A stretch of 64,000 nt of DNA. It comes from Streptomyces griseoloalbus. GTDB taxonomy: Bacteria; Actinomycetota; Actinomycetes; Streptomycetales; Streptomycetaceae. Where the stretch lies: positions 188,567-252,566 of the forward strand of contig BMUD01000012.1 of assembly GCA_014650015.1 (NCBI GenBank), given 5' to 3'. A model generated the notes under the pieces. That model made no database searches, was not told the DNA's origin, and worked only from the letters and a program-made list of their open reading frames with translations. A program made the translations under genes and the position numbers. Of the stretch, positions 1-8,759 are shown piece by piece. How positions within the stretch are numbered: the first letter of the stretch is position 1; every line of letters starts with the position of its first letter.

Positions 1-2
1 GT

Positions 3-35
3 GCGGCCCCGGACCCGGGTTGGGTCCGGGGCCGC
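3..35. terminator. perfect 14-bp hairpin at left edge
   Basis: GCGGCCCCGGACCC (3-16) is followed by a 5-nt loop and its exact reverse complement (22-35). A 14-bp GC-only stem with a short loop, just downstream of the minus-strand frame ending at 75, fits a factor-independent or bidirectional terminator. There is no clear T-run, which is common in actinobacteria. The gene on the left is outside the window. Confidence 0.6.
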
Positions 36-74
36 TTGTCTGTCCGGGCACCCGGCCGTGACGGAGCACGCACG

Positions 75-167
75 TCAGAGGATCTGCTCGTCCTCCTCGG
101 GGGCCTTGCGGTTCCGGTTGGCCATCTCCTCCCAGAAGGCGTCCAGCTCCCTCACCGGGATGCTCAC
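75..167 (-). pseudogene. short C-terminal coding remnant, unknown function
   Basis: The minus strand carries a short open stretch ending with a stop at 75-77. Its product has an acidic, helical tail (RELDAFWEEMANRNRKAPEE) with ordinary coding composition. The frame stays open to about 350 but offers no convincing start or ribosome binding site. The only usable start near the recognisable part is a GTG at 165-167, giving about 30 residues. It could be a small real gene or the 3' end of a decayed one; I recognise no family. Confidence 0.25.
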
Positions 168-409
168 CCATGGCGCGGTGCGCCGGGTGACAGCTAGGTA
201 CGTGCCAGCGTGAGCGGCTGTGCGGGAGCGCCTGCTGCCGGCGGCAGAACAGCTCCCCTCCGGGCGCCGGGTCCGGGCCCCGCTCGATCGGCCTGTGTGC
301 GCCGCCCTGACGACGGTTCTCGGGCCCGGAACGGTACGAGTGGTGAGGCCCCGTCAGGGCCGCTGGAACGCCGCCGGACAACCGGCCGGCAGCACGGACC
401 CCGCCCGGC

Positions 410-1579
410 TCAGCTCAGGAAGTCCCGGGCGATGCGCTCCGCCGTGCGCTCGAGGATCGGCCCCGCATCCGCGATGCACGTCGCCACGTCCGGCTCCAGA
501 TCGGTCAGCGCGTACGCCCACCGGATCCCCGCCCGTCCCAGCACCTCCGGCGGCAACGCGAGGCGCCCGCACACCGCGACGACCTCCTTGTCCGCCGCAC
601 GCGCCGCCGCCGCGACACCCGCCGGCGCCTTCCCGTGCAGCGTCTGCTCGTCCAGGGACCCCTCACCGGTGATCACCAGATCCGCCCGCTCCAGCGCCGC
701 CGCGAAGCCCAGCACGTCCAGCATGACCTCGATGCCGGGCCGGAACACGGCCCCGAGCAGCAGCGCCCCGTACCCGATGCCGCCCGCCGCGCCCGCCCCC
801 GGAGAGGCGGCGTACTCGGCGGCCTCCGGCCCGACCACGCCCTCCAGCACCTTCGCGAAGTGCGCGAGCGCCGCGTCCAGCCGTTCCACGTCCTCCGGCG
901 AGGCACCCTTCTGCGGGCCGTAGACCGCCGGCGCGCCCTTCGGGCCGGTCAGCGGGTTGTCGACATCGCTGGCGAGCACGAACTCGACCGAGCGCAGACG
1001 CGGGTCGAGAGCGGACAGGTCGGCGGAGGCCAGCTCGGCGAGCCCGCCGCCGCCCGGCGCCGGCGGCTCACCGTCGGCCTTCAGGAACCGAGCGCCCAGC
1101 GCCGACAGCATTCCGGCCCCGCCGTCCGTGGTGGCGCTGCCGCCCACCCCGAACACGATGGTGCGCGCCCCCGCGTCCAGCGCGGCCCGCAGCAGCTCAC
1201 CGGAGCCGTACGTCGATGCCGTCAGCGGTGCGAAGACCCCGTCCGGCAGCCGCTGCAACCCGCTGGCCTCCGCCATCTCCACGACGGCGGTGTCACCGCG
1301 CAGCGCGTACGCCGCGGTCACGTCGTCCCCGAGGGGGCCGGTGACCCGTACCTCCCGCCGTTCGAACCCGGCCGCGACCGCCGCGGCCACGGTGCCGTCG
1401 CCGCCGTCGGCCACCGGCAGTGCCTCGACGACCAGGTCCGGTACGACCCGGCGCAGCCCGGCCGTCACCCGCTCGGCGACCTCGACGGCCGTCAGCGACC
1501 CCTTGAACTTGTCCGCGGCGACGAGCACCCGCTGTGCCGACCGCGTCGTACGAGTGCCGCTCACTGCAGCGTCCGCCAC
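410..1579 (-). CDS. glxK: glycerate kinase (GlxK/GarK family)
   Basis: Phosphorylates D-glycerate to a phosphoglycerate, feeding glyoxylate/glycerate carbon into lower glycolysis; cytoplasmic. The N-terminal family signature VLVAADKFKGSL lies about 17 residues in, followed by PVADGGDGT, the GVGGSATTDGGAGM loop and ITGEGSLDEQT near the C-terminus. The order and the length (389 aa) match the GlxK/GarK kinases rather than the GckA type. The GTG start at 1577-1579 is preceded by AAGGGG about 8 nt upstream. The gene is transcribed away from the ADP-ribosylglycohydrolase gene; the 167 bp between them should hold both promoters. No other glyoxylate-pathway gene is adjacent. Confidence 0.9.
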   Translation of the reverse strand: MADAAVSGTRTTRSAQRVLVAADKFKGSLTAVEVAERVTAGLRRVVPDLVVEALPVADGGDGTVAAAVAAGFERREVRVTGPLGDDVTAAYALRGDTAVVEMAEASGLQRLPDGVFAPLTASTYGSGELLRAALDAGARTIVFGVGGSATTDGGAGMLSALGARFLKADGEPPAPGGGGLAELASADLSALDPRLRSVEFVLASDVDNPLTGPKGAPAVYGPQKGASPEDVERLDAALAHFAKVLEGVVGPEAAEYAASPGAGAAGGIGYGALLLGAVFRPGIEVMLDVLGFAAALERADLVITGEGSLDEQTLHGKAPAGVAAAARAADKEVVAVCGRLALPPEVLGRAGIRWAYALTDLEPDVATCIADAGPILERTAERIARDFLS

Positions 1580-1746
1580 TTGCGTTCCCCTTGTTCTCCG
1601 GGCCCTGCGCGCACGTCAAGGCCAGTCGCGCCGCTGTGACCTTAACCGGCGGGCGCCGTCGCCGTCATGCCCCGCCCAGCCCGTGGAACGGCGTGCGGCC
1701 GGGCGGCGGTGGCGCGGAGCCGTGCGGAATCGGGTAGACCGGAGCC

Positions 1747-2820
1747 ATGACCGCTGTGGGCACGGAGTCAGAACTGGCCGACCGCATCCTCGGAGGCTGG
1801 CTGGGCCGGATCGCGGGCAACATGCTCGGCAAGCCGGTGGAGCAGGGCGAGGTGTGGACACGTGAACGCATCGACGGCTATTTGCGGCGGGCGGACGCCC
1901 TCCCCCTCACCGACTACCTGCCCGAGCCGCCGAGCGAGAGCGACAGTCTCGACCTGCGCCCGGAGTGGCGGGTCTGCGTCCGCGGCCGCATCCACGGCAG
2001 CTGCCGTGACGACGACGTCGACTACGCCGTCCTCGGCCTCGACCTGCTGGAGACGTACGGCTTCGCCTTCAGCACCGAGCAGGTGGGCGACCTGTGGCTG
2101 CTGCGGCTGCCGTACCTGCAGACCTTCACGGCGGAACGGGCGGCCTACCGGAACCTCGCGAACGGCCTCCGACCGCCGCTCACCGCCACCTACGACAACC
2201 CGTACCAGGAGTGGATCGGCGCCCTCATCCGCGCCGACATCCACGGCTGGACCTGCCCCGGCGCCCCGCGCCGTGCCGCCTCGCTGGCCCGCAGGGACGC
2301 GGTGCTGTCGCACACGGGGAACGGTGTGTACGGCGCGATGTGGGCGGCGGCACTGATCTCGGCGGCGTTCACGGCGCCCACGGTGCGGCACGCGCTGGAC
2401 GAGGCGCTGACGGTGATCCCGGCGAGCAGCCGCCTCGCGCGCACCGTGCGCCGGGTGACCTCCCTGTACGACACCGGCCTGGCCTGGGAGGACACGCTCA
2501 CGACGCTCGCCGGGGAGACGGCGGGCCTCGGCTGGATCCACACCGTCCCGAACGCGGCCGTACTCACCGCCGGTCTGCTCCACGGCGACGACGACTTCAC
2601 CCGCACCATCGCCCTGACCGTGCGCGGCGGCCTGGACACGGACTCCAACGGCGCGACGGCGGGCTCGGTGGCGGGCGTCCTGTGCGGTGCCTCGGCCATC
2701 CCCGGCCAGTGGAAGGAGCCCCTCCAGGACACGGTGCGCAGCGCCGTCTTCGGCTTCGACGGAGTACGGATCAGCGATCTGGCGCAACGCACCCTGCGGC
2801 TGGCGCTGGCCGGGGCTTGA
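1747..2820 (+). CDS. ADP-ribosylglycohydrolase family protein
   Basis: Predicted to hydrolyse ADP-ribose linkages on protein, nucleic acid or small-molecule acceptors using two Mg2+ ions. The N-terminal motif GGWLGRIAGNMLGKP, the acidic CRDDDVDYAVL segment (DDDxDY metal-binding motif) and the C-terminal GGLDTDSNGATAGSVAGVLCG are hallmarks of the ARH/DraG fold. The 357-aa length is normal. Start ATG 1747 has only a weak GGAG just upstream. It is followed on the same strand by a Nudix hydrolase and a sirtuin, so three consecutive genes relate to ADP-ribose or NAD. The acceptor cannot be told from sequence. Confidence 0.88.
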   Translation: MTAVGTESELADRILGGWLGRIAGNMLGKPVEQGEVWTRERIDGYLRRADALPLTDYLPEPPSESDSLDLRPEWRVCVRGRIHGSCRDDDVDYAVLGLDLLETYGFAFSTEQVGDLWLLRLPYLQTFTAERAAYRNLANGLRPPLTATYDNPYQEWIGALIRADIHGWTCPGAPRRAASLARRDAVLSHTGNGVYGAMWAAALISAAFTAPTVRHALDEALTVIPASSRLARTVRRVTSLYDTGLAWEDTLTTLAGETAGLGWIHTVPNAAVLTAGLLHGDDDFTRTIALTVRGGLDTDSNGATAGSVAGVLCGASAIPGQWKEPLQDTVRSAVFGFDGVRISDLAQRTLRLALAGA

Positions 2821-3083
2821 GGCCCTGGGACGGACGTCGTGGGCCGGATGGTGCAGGGCGGCCGAGGCTCCGGCCCGAGGCGGCGGTGGCCGCCGCCGGG
2901 GCCATCGGCTCGTACGGCCTCGGGATGCGGGTGGTGCCGCCGGCGGCTGACGGGCCCCGGTGGCCCGTGCACCGGGCGTGCGCGCCGCCCGGTGTCGATC
3001 ACGGGACGGCGTGTGCTGCCGTGCGCCCGGGCGGGCGGTCGCCGGTACCCGCACCCGCCCCGCACCGCCGTTACCCTTCCCGC

Positions 3084-3587
3084 ATGACCACCACTCAGGA
3101 CACCCAGGACTACGCCGCCTACATCGCCTCCCTTCCCCGTGTCCTCGCCGGAGCCGCCGTTCTCTTCCGGGACGCGGCGGGTCGGGTGCTGATCGTCGAG
3201 CCGAACTACCGGGAGGGGTGGGCGCTGCCCGGCGGCACGATCGAGTCGGACGACGGGGAGAGCCCGCGTGAGGGGGCGCGCCGGGAGACGGCCGAGGAGA
3301 TCGGACTGGACCGGGCGCCGGGCCGGCTGCTGGCGGTGGACTGGGTGAGGGGAAGCACGCGCCCGCCCGTGGTGGCGTATCTGTACGACGGTGGCGTGCT
3401 CGGTGAGGACGACCTCGGGGCGATCCGGCTGCAGGAGTCGGAGCTGCTGTCCTGGCGGCTCGTGCCGCGCGAGGAGCTCGGCGCGTACCTGCACGGTTCC
3501 CTGGGCCGCCGGGTACGGGCCGCGCTGGACGTGCTCGCCGACGGTTCGGGCACCGCGGAGCTGGAGGACGGGCACCGGGTGCACTGA
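3084..3587 (+). CDS. Nudix hydrolase
   Basis: A 167-aa single-domain Nudix protein, predicted to cleave a nucleoside diphosphate linked to another moiety (for example ADP-ribose or an oxidised nucleotide). The Nudix box is visible at about residues 52-77, ending in the canonical REtaEEiGL. The first half carries two extra residues compared with GX5EX7REUXEEXGU, so loop length is slightly atypical. ATG 3084 is chosen because upstream sequence has intergenic character and homology begins soon after. It sits between the ADP-ribosylglycohydrolase and sirtuin genes, making an ADP-ribose-related substrate attractive but unproven. Confidence 0.85.
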   Translation: MTTTQDTQDYAAYIASLPRVLAGAAVLFRDAAGRVLIVEPNYREGWALPGGTIESDDGESPREGARRETAEEIGLDRAPGRLLAVDWVRGSTRPPVVAYLYDGGVLGEDDLGAIRLQESELLSWRLVPREELGAYLHGSLGRRVRAALDVLADGSGTAELEDGHRVH

Positions 3588-3645
3588 ACCGGCGCCGGGG
3601 ATTATCCGCTCGCCGCGCCGCCGCCCGGCGCCCTACCCTCGGCTC

Positions 3646-4371
3646 ATGAGCAAGCCCCTCGTCGCCCTCCTCAGCGGCGCCGGTGTCAGCACGGACTCCG
3701 GCATCCCGGACTACCGCGGGCCGAACGGACTGTGGCGGCGCGATCCCGAGGCGGAGAAACTCGTGACGTACGAGTACTACATGGGCGACCCGGAGATCCG
3801 CCGACGCTCCTGGCAGATGCGGCGCGAGAACTTCGCGCTCGCCGTCGAGCCGAACGCCGCGCATCGCGCCGTGACCGAGCTGGAGCGGTCCGGGGTGCCG
3901 GTGCGGGTGATCACGCAGAACGTGGACGGGCTGCACCAGCTCGCCGGAATGCCGGACCGCAAGGTGCTCGAACTCCACGGCACGGTCCGGCGGGTGGTGT
4001 GCACCAGGTGCCACGCGCGCGGTCCGATGGAAGACGCCCTCGCCCGGGTCGAGGCCGGTGAGGCGGATCCGCCGTGCCTGGACTGCGGCGGCGTCCTCAA
4101 GTCGGCGACGGTGATGTTCGGCGAGCGGCTCGACCCGGTGGTGCTCGGCGAGGCGCTGGCGATCAGCAAGGCCTGCACCGTCTTCGTCGCCGTCGGCACC
4201 AGCCTCCAGGTCCAGCCCGCCGCCGGGCTCGCGGGCGTGGCCGCCGACCACGGCGCCCGTCTGATCATCGTCAACGCGGAGCCGACCCCGTACGACGACC
4301 TCGCCGACGAGGTCGTCCGCGAACCGATCGGCACCTCGCTGCCCGGGCTGCTGCATCGGATCGCCGCTTAG
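3646..4371 (+). CDS. NAD-dependent protein deacylase, Sir2 family
   Basis: A 241-aa sirtuin that removes acyl groups from lysines using NAD+, releasing nicotinamide and O-acyl-ADP-ribose. Visible motifs are the NAD-binding SGAGVSTDSGIPDYRG near the N-terminus, the catalytic TQNVDGLH segment, the ELHG histidine, and a four-cysteine zinc site (CTRC and CLDC). GTSLQVQPA and IVNAEPTP close the Rossmann fold. The QNVD and zinc site argue for a functional enzyme. It overlaps the convergent ogt gene by 4 bp at the stop codons. The product O-acetyl-ADP-ribose is a substrate type for the macrodomain protein at 14.3-14.8 kb. Confidence 0.93.
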   Translation: MSKPLVALLSGAGVSTDSGIPDYRGPNGLWRRDPEAEKLVTYEYYMGDPEIRRRSWQMRRENFALAVEPNAAHRAVTELERSGVPVRVITQNVDGLHQLAGMPDRKVLELHGTVRRVVCTRCHARGPMEDALARVEAGEADPPCLDCGGVLKSATVMFGERLDPVVLGEALAISKACTVFVAVGTSLQVQPAAGLAGVAADHGARLIIVNAEPTPYDDLADEVVREPIGTSLPGLLHRIAA

Positions 4372-4850
4372 AACAGGGCGGTTCCGCGTTCGAAGTCCAG
4401 CAGGCGCTGCTTGCGCTCCAGGCCGCCGCCGTACCCGGTGAGGCCGCCGCCCGCGCCGATGACGCGGTGGCAGGGGACGATGATGCCGATCGGGTTGCGG
4501 CCGTTGGCGAGGCCCACCGCGCGCGAGGCCCGGGAGTTGCCGAGGGCGTCGGCGAGTTGGCCGTAGGTGCGGGTCTCGCCGTACGGGATGCGGGTCAGCT
4601 CGTCCCAGACGCGGCGCTGGAACGGGGTGCCGTGCAGGCGCAGTGCGAGGGTGAACTCCTTCAGCTCGCCCGCGAAGTACGCGGCCAGCTGTTCCTGCGT
4701 CTCGGCGAAGGGGGTGTCGTCGGGGCCGCCGAAGGTCTCCTCGGGTGGACGGTGACGCTGGTCGGTCATGTAGAGGCCGCACAGGACGCCGTCGTCGGCG
4801 ACGAGCGTCAGCGGGCCGTAGGGGCTGTCGATCACGGTGTGCTGCTTCAT
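4368..4850 (-). CDS. ogt: methylated-DNA-protein cysteine methyltransferase
   Basis: Suicide repair protein that transfers an alkyl group from O6-alkylguanine (or O4-alkylthymine) to its own cysteine. The active-site motif IVPCHRVIG is present, together with the helix-turn-helix RTYGQLADALG and the arginine-finger context SRASRAVGLANGRNPI. At 160 aa it is the Ogt form, without an Ada N-terminal domain. It lies 21 bp downstream of the alkA-like gene on the same strand, so the two probably form an alkylation-repair operon. Its 3' end overlaps the sirtuin gene by 4 bp. Confidence 0.94.
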   Translation of the reverse strand: MKQHTVIDSPYGPLTLVADDGVLCGLYMTDQRHRPPEETFGGPDDTPFAETQEQLAAYFAGELKEFTLALRLHGTPFQRRVWDELTRIPYGETRTYGQLADALGNSRASRAVGLANGRNPIGIIVPCHRVIGAGGGLTGYGGGLERKQRLLDFERGTALF

Positions 4851-4871
4851 CGGCTGTGCGTCCCTGGTCTC

Positions 4872-6353
4872 TCACACCGGCAGGAAGTTGATCGGGTGGC
4901 TGTCGGTCGCCCACAGGTATTGCACCGCGTACGCCCGCCAGGGCCGCCAGGTCGCCGCGCGGGCGGTGAGCGCGGCCGGCGTGGAGGGCAGGCCGAGCTC
5001 CCGGGCGGCTCGGCGGATGCCGAGGTCGGTGGGGAGGAACGCGTCCGGGTCGCCCAGGGCGCGCATGGCGATGACGTCGACCGTCCAGGGACCGAAGCCG
5101 GGAAGGGCGAGGAGTCGCGCGCGGGCCTCGGGCCAGTCGCTCTCGACGCCCAGGTGGAGGTCGCCGTCGGCCAGTCGGCGGACGAGGCCGGTGAAGGTGG
5201 CCCGGCGGGTGCGGGGCATGGCCAGGGTTTCCGGGTCGAGGGCGGCCAGTGCCTCGGGGGACGGGAAGAGGTGGGTGAGGCCGCCCTCGGGGTCGTCCAC
5301 CGGTGTGCCGTGCGCGGTGACCAGGCGGGCCGCGTGGGTGCGGGCGGCGGCCGTGGAGACCTGCTGGCCGAGGACGGCCCGTACGGCGAACTCCGCCTCG
5401 TCGACCGTGCGCGGCACCCGGCGGCCGGGGGCCTTGTCGACCAGGGGCGCGAGGACCGGGTCCGCGCGCAGCTGGTCGTCGACGGCGACCGGGTCGGCGT
5501 CCAGGTCGAGCAGACGGCGGCAGCGGCTGATGGCGACGGTGAGGTCGCGCGGGTCGCCGAGGGTGAGACGGCAGGCGATGTGGTCCGGGCGGGGGGTCAG
5601 CGCCACGATGCCGTGCCCGTACGGCAGCCGCAGCGTGCGCCGGTACGCTCCGTCCCGCCACTCCTCCACCCCGGGTACGGCGGTGGCGGCGAGGTGGCCG
5701 AAGAGGTTGTCGGGGTTGAGCGGCGCGCGGAACGGCAGCCGCAGGGACAGCACGCCGGGGGTGCCGCGGGAGGCGTTCCCCGGGGCCCGGGTGCGCAGCT
5801 CGCCGGGGGCGAGCGCGAAGACCTCGCGCACGGTCTCGTTGAAGGTGCGGATGGAGGAGAAGCCGGCCGCGAAGGCGATCTCGGCCATCGGCAGCTCCGT
5901 GGTCTCGATGAGCAGCCGTGCGGTCTGGGCGCGCTGGGCGCGGGCGAGCGCGAGGGGGCCCGCGCCCAGCTCGGCGAGCAGCTGGCGTTCGATCTGCCGG
6001 GTGCTGTAGCCGAGCCGGGTGGCGAGCCCGGGTACGCCCTCGCGGTCCACGACGCCGTCGGCGATCAGCCGCATGGCGCGGGCCACGAGGTCGGCTCGCC
6101 GGTTCCACTCCGGTGAGCCGGGGCTGGTGTCGGGCCGGCAGCGCTTGCAGGCCCGGAACCCGGCCTGCTGGCAGGCCGCCGCGCTCGGGTGGAAGACCAT
6201 GTTCTGCGGTTTCGGCGGCACCACCGGGCAGCTGGGCCGGCAGTAGATGCCGGTGGTCAGGACGGCGGTGAAGAACCAGCCGTCGAACCGCGCGTCCTTC
6301 GACCGCACGGCGCGCACGCAGCGCTCGGTGTCGGTGTGCATCCCCTTCTGCAT
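4872..6353 (-). CDS. alkA: Ada-like/AlkA fusion: DNA-3-methyladenine glycosylase II
   Basis: A 493-aa modular protein. Residues 1-75 form an Ada-type metal/methyl-acceptor domain (RFDGWFFTAVLTTGIYCRPSC, then CKRCRPD), residues 85-185 an AraC-type helix-turn-helix pair, and the rest an AlkA HhH-GPD glycosylase. The hairpin and catalytic aspartate region reads LPGFGPWTVDVIAMRALGDPDAFLPTDLG. The fusion combines methylation sensing, DNA binding and base excision of 3-alkylpurines, as in known actinobacterial AdaA-AlkA proteins. I follow the 6353 ATG because an internal ATG (MHTDTE) has its purine run directly abutting it. Likely autoregulated and co-transcribed with ogt. Confidence 0.92.
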   Translation of the reverse strand: MQKGMHTDTERCVRAVRSKDARFDGWFFTAVLTTGIYCRPSCPVVPPKPQNMVFHPSAAACQQAGFRACKRCRPDTSPGSPEWNRRADLVARAMRLIADGVVDREGVPGLATRLGYSTRQIERQLLAELGAGPLALARAQRAQTARLLIETTELPMAEIAFAAGFSSIRTFNETVREVFALAPGELRTRAPGNASRGTPGVLSLRLPFRAPLNPDNLFGHLAATAVPGVEEWRDGAYRRTLRLPYGHGIVALTPRPDHIACRLTLGDPRDLTVAISRCRRLLDLDADPVAVDDQLRADPVLAPLVDKAPGRRVPRTVDEAEFAVRAVLGQQVSTAAARTHAARLVTAHGTPVDDPEGGLTHLFPSPEALAALDPETLAMPRTRRATFTGLVRRLADGDLHLGVESDWPEARARLLALPGFGPWTVDVIAMRALGDPDAFLPTDLGIRRAARELGLPSTPAALTARAATWRPWRAYAVQYLWATDSHPINFLPV

Positions 6354-6408
6354 GGCTCAAGCATCGGGCACCGGGGGCGCCGGGTCCGGCGGGAATCCGA
6401 CATCAACC

Positions 6409-8328
6409 TCATGTGTCCTGGGCCTGCCCGGATCGCCACGCCGACTCCCGCAGCAGCCGCAGTCCGTTCAGACCGACCAGCACGGTCGATCCCTCGTGTC
6501 CGGCGACGCCGAGCGGGAGCGGGAGGTGGCCGATGAGGTCCCACAGGACCAGGCCGGTGATGGCCACGCCCGCGATGACGAGGTTCTGCGCCACGAGTCG
6601 GCGGGCGGTGCGGGACAGCCGTACGACCGCGGGGACGGCCGCGAGCTCGTCGCGCACCACGACCGCGTCCGCCGTCTCCAGGGCCAGGTCGGAGCCCGCG
6701 CGGCCCATGGCGATGCCGGCGTGGGCGGCGGCGAGGGCGGGTGCGTCGTTGACGCCGTCGCCGACGAACAGCACCTTGCGGCCGGCCTCGTGGAGGTCGC
6801 GTACGGCGTGCACCTTGTCCTCGGGCAGGAGGCCGGCGCGGATGTCCGTGAGGCCGGTCGCGGTGGCCACGCGGGCGGCGGCGCGGGCGTTGTCGCCGGT
6901 GAGGAGGACGGGTGCGGTGCCGGTGAGGGCGGTGAGGGCGGCGGTGGCGGCCGGGGCGTCGGGGCGGAGGCGGTCGGTCAGGGCGAGGGTGCCCACGGGG
7001 CTGCCGTCGCGGGTGACACGGATGACGGTCTCGCCGTCGGTCGCGTCCGTCTCCTCCGCGCGGCCGACGCTCACCACGTGTCCGTCCACGGTGGCGTTGA
7101 CGCCGCGGCCGGGCAGGGCGGTGAAGCCGGTGGCCGGGGCGAGCGGCAGGTCACGGGCGTGTGCCGCGGCCACCACGGCGCGGGCCAGCGGGTGCTCGCT
7201 GGGGTGTTCGGCCGAGGCGGCCAGGGCGAGCAGGGCGTCCTCGCCGAGGCCGGATCCGGGCAGCGGGCGTACGGCGGTCACCTCGGGGGTGCCTTCGGTG
7301 AGGGTGCCGGTCTTGTCGAGGGCCGCCGCGTCGATCTCGCCGAGGCGTTCCATGGCGACGGCCGACTTGACGAGGACGCCGTGCCGGCCGGCGTTGGCGA
7401 TGGCGGACAGCAGGGGAGGCATCGTGGCGAGGACGATCGCGCACGGCGACGCGACGATCATGAAGGTCATCGCCCGCAGCAGGGCGTCGGTGAGGTTCTC
7501 GCCGAAGGCGAGCGGGATGCCGAACACGGCGAGGGTGGCGACCACCACGCCGACCGCGTACCGCTGTTCGATCTTCTCGATGAAGAGCTGGGTCGGCGCC
7601 TTGGTGCGGGACGCCTCCTCGACCAGGGCCACGATGCGGGCGATCACCGAGTCGGCCGGGTCGCGCTCGACCTGGACGCGCAGGGCACCGGTGCCGTTGA
7701 GGGTGCCGGCGAAGACGTCGTCGCCGGGGCGCTTGACCACCGGCAGCGACTCGCCGGTGATGGTGGCCTGGTCCGCCTCGCTGACGCCGTCCAGGACCGT
7801 GCCGTCGGCGCCGACGCGCTCCCCCGGCCGGACCAGCAGGACGTCGCCGACGGCGAGTTCGGCGGTGGGCACGGTCTCCTCGCCGCCGTCGGCCAGCCGC
7901 GTCGCGGTGGTGGGCGCGAGGTCGAGCAGGCCGCGTACGGAGTCGGCGGTGCGGGCGGTGGCCAGGGCCTCCAGCGCGCCCGAGGTCGCGAAGATGACGA
8001 TCAGCAGGGCGCCGTCGAGCACCTGTCCGATCGCGGCGGCGCCCAGCGCGGCGACGATCATCAGCAGGTCGACGTCGAGGGTCCTCCCGCGCAGGGCGCG
8101 CAGTCCTTCGAGGGCCGGTTCCCAGCCGCCGGACGCATAGGCGACGGCGTACAGGACCGCGCCGATCCAGGGCGGTGCGCCGCCGAGGTCCGCGGCGAGC
8201 CCGGCCAGGAAGGCCACGAGCGCGGTGAGGGCCCACCGCGCTTCGGGCAGGGCGAGCACACGGGTGCGGCGTCGCGTCGCGGGGATGCCGGTGGACGGCG
8301 GGGACGAGGGAGCGAGAGTCACGGACAC
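6409..8328 (-). CDS. P1B-4-type metal-transporting P-type ATPase (CtpJ/CoaT-like)
   Basis: Membrane pump exporting a divalent metal, probably Co2+, Ni2+, Zn2+ or Fe2+. Visible motifs are the TGES actuator loop, SPC in place of the usual CPC metal motif (MIVASPCAIVL), the phosphorylation site DKTGTLTEG, GDGVNDAPAL, and a C-terminal HEGSTVLVGLNGLRLL. The SPC plus HEGx(T)...N combination defines the P1B-4 subgroup, and like that group it lacks an N-terminal CxxC domain. The frame is open to 8361, but that start would place the palindrome at 8345-8370 inside the gene, so I prefer the GTG near 8328. It is divergent from an NmtR-like sensor that probably controls it. Confidence 0.9.
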   Translation of the reverse strand: MSVTLAPSSPPSTGIPATRRRTRVLALPEARWALTALVAFLAGLAADLGGAPPWIGAVLYAVAYASGGWEPALEGLRALRGRTLDVDLLMIVAALGAAAIGQVLDGALLIVIFATSGALEALATARTADSVRGLLDLAPTTATRLADGGEETVPTAELAVGDVLLVRPGERVGADGTVLDGVSEADQATITGESLPVVKRPGDDVFAGTLNGTGALRVQVERDPADSVIARIVALVEEASRTKAPTQLFIEKIEQRYAVGVVVATLAVFGIPLAFGENLTDALLRAMTFMIVASPCAIVLATMPPLLSAIANAGRHGVLVKSAVAMERLGEIDAAALDKTGTLTEGTPEVTAVRPLPGSGLGEDALLALAASAEHPSEHPLARAVVAAAHARDLPLAPATGFTALPGRGVNATVDGHVVSVGRAEETDATDGETVIRVTRDGSPVGTLALTDRLRPDAPAATAALTALTGTAPVLLTGDNARAAARVATATGLTDIRAGLLPEDKVHAVRDLHEAGRKVLFVGDGVNDAPALAAAHAGIAMGRAGSDLALETADAVVVRDELAAVPAVVRLSRTARRLVAQNLVIAGVAITGLVLWDLIGHLPLPLGVAGHEGSTVLVGLNGLRLLRESAWRSGQAQDT

Positions 8329-8344
8329 GCGGACACCATACAGG

Positions 8345-8370
8345 AACACATGAAGAGTCATTCATGCGTT
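8345..8370. promoter_or_regulatory. 26-bp palindrome, probable NmtR-like operator
   Basis: AACxCATGAA (8345-8354), a 6-nt spacer, then TTCATGxGTT (8361-8370) form an almost perfect inverted repeat with one mismatch per arm. It lies between the divergent ATPase and nmtR-like genes, about 27 bp upstream of the sensor ATG. Operators of ArsR/SmtB regulators are typically AT-rich inverted repeats in exactly this position. Regulation of both genes from one site is inference. Confidence 0.7.
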
Positions 8371-8396
8371 CATATGCGATGGGTAGGATGTTCCCC

Positions 8397-8759
8397 ATGG
8401 GTCATGGAGTCGTCATCGCCGCGCAGGACGACGCCGAGCGCGTCCGCCTGGACGCGGACAACGTCGCGAAGGTCGCCACCACGCTCCAGGCCCTGTCCAC
8501 GCCCTCACGCCTGCTGATCCTCGCCCGCCTGCGCGAAGGTCCGCTGCCGGCCACCGAGTTGGCGGCGGAGGTGGGCATGGAGCAGTCGGCCTGCTCGCAC
8601 CAACTGCGGCTGCTGCGCAACCTCGGCCTGGTGGTCGGCGAACGCCGCGGCCGTTCCATCGTGTACGCGCTGCACGACCACCATGTCGCCGAACTGCTCG
8701 ACCAGGCCGTCTACCACGTGGAGCATCTGCGGCTGGGCATCAGCGACGCGGCCGAGTGA
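8397..8759 (+). CDS. nmtR: ArsR/SmtB metal sensor, NmtR-like (Ni/Co)
   Basis: A 120-aa winged-helix repressor that releases DNA on metal binding. The N-terminus MGHGV, the DNA-recognition segment EQSACSHQLRLLRNLGLV and the C-terminal helix LHDHHVAELLDQAVYHVEHLRLG match mycobacterial NmtR closely, including the alpha-5 Asp/His ligand set and the N-terminal His-containing arm. NmtR controls a P1B-4 ATPase (CtpJ) in Mycobacterium, and the neighbour here is of that type. The ATG at 8397 is preferred over 8364, which lies inside the palindrome and would add a non-homologous extension. The 3' end overlaps the convergent DUF72 gene by 20 bp. Confidence 0.88.
   Translation: MGHGVVIAAQDDAERVRLDADNVAKVATTLQALSTPSRLLILARLREGPLPATELAAEVGMEQSACSHQLRLLRNLGLVVGERRGRSIVYALHDHHVAELLDQAVYHVEHLRLGISDAAE

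Noticed and set aside
1768-6360. Very long open frames opposite to known genes (for example over 1,500 codons on the minus strand here, and similar ones near 9.4-12.5 kb and 32.9-35.5 kb)
   Set aside because: They mirror the third-position GC bias of real genes on the other strand or frame, consist of Arg/Pro/Ala/Gly-rich residues and show no domain.
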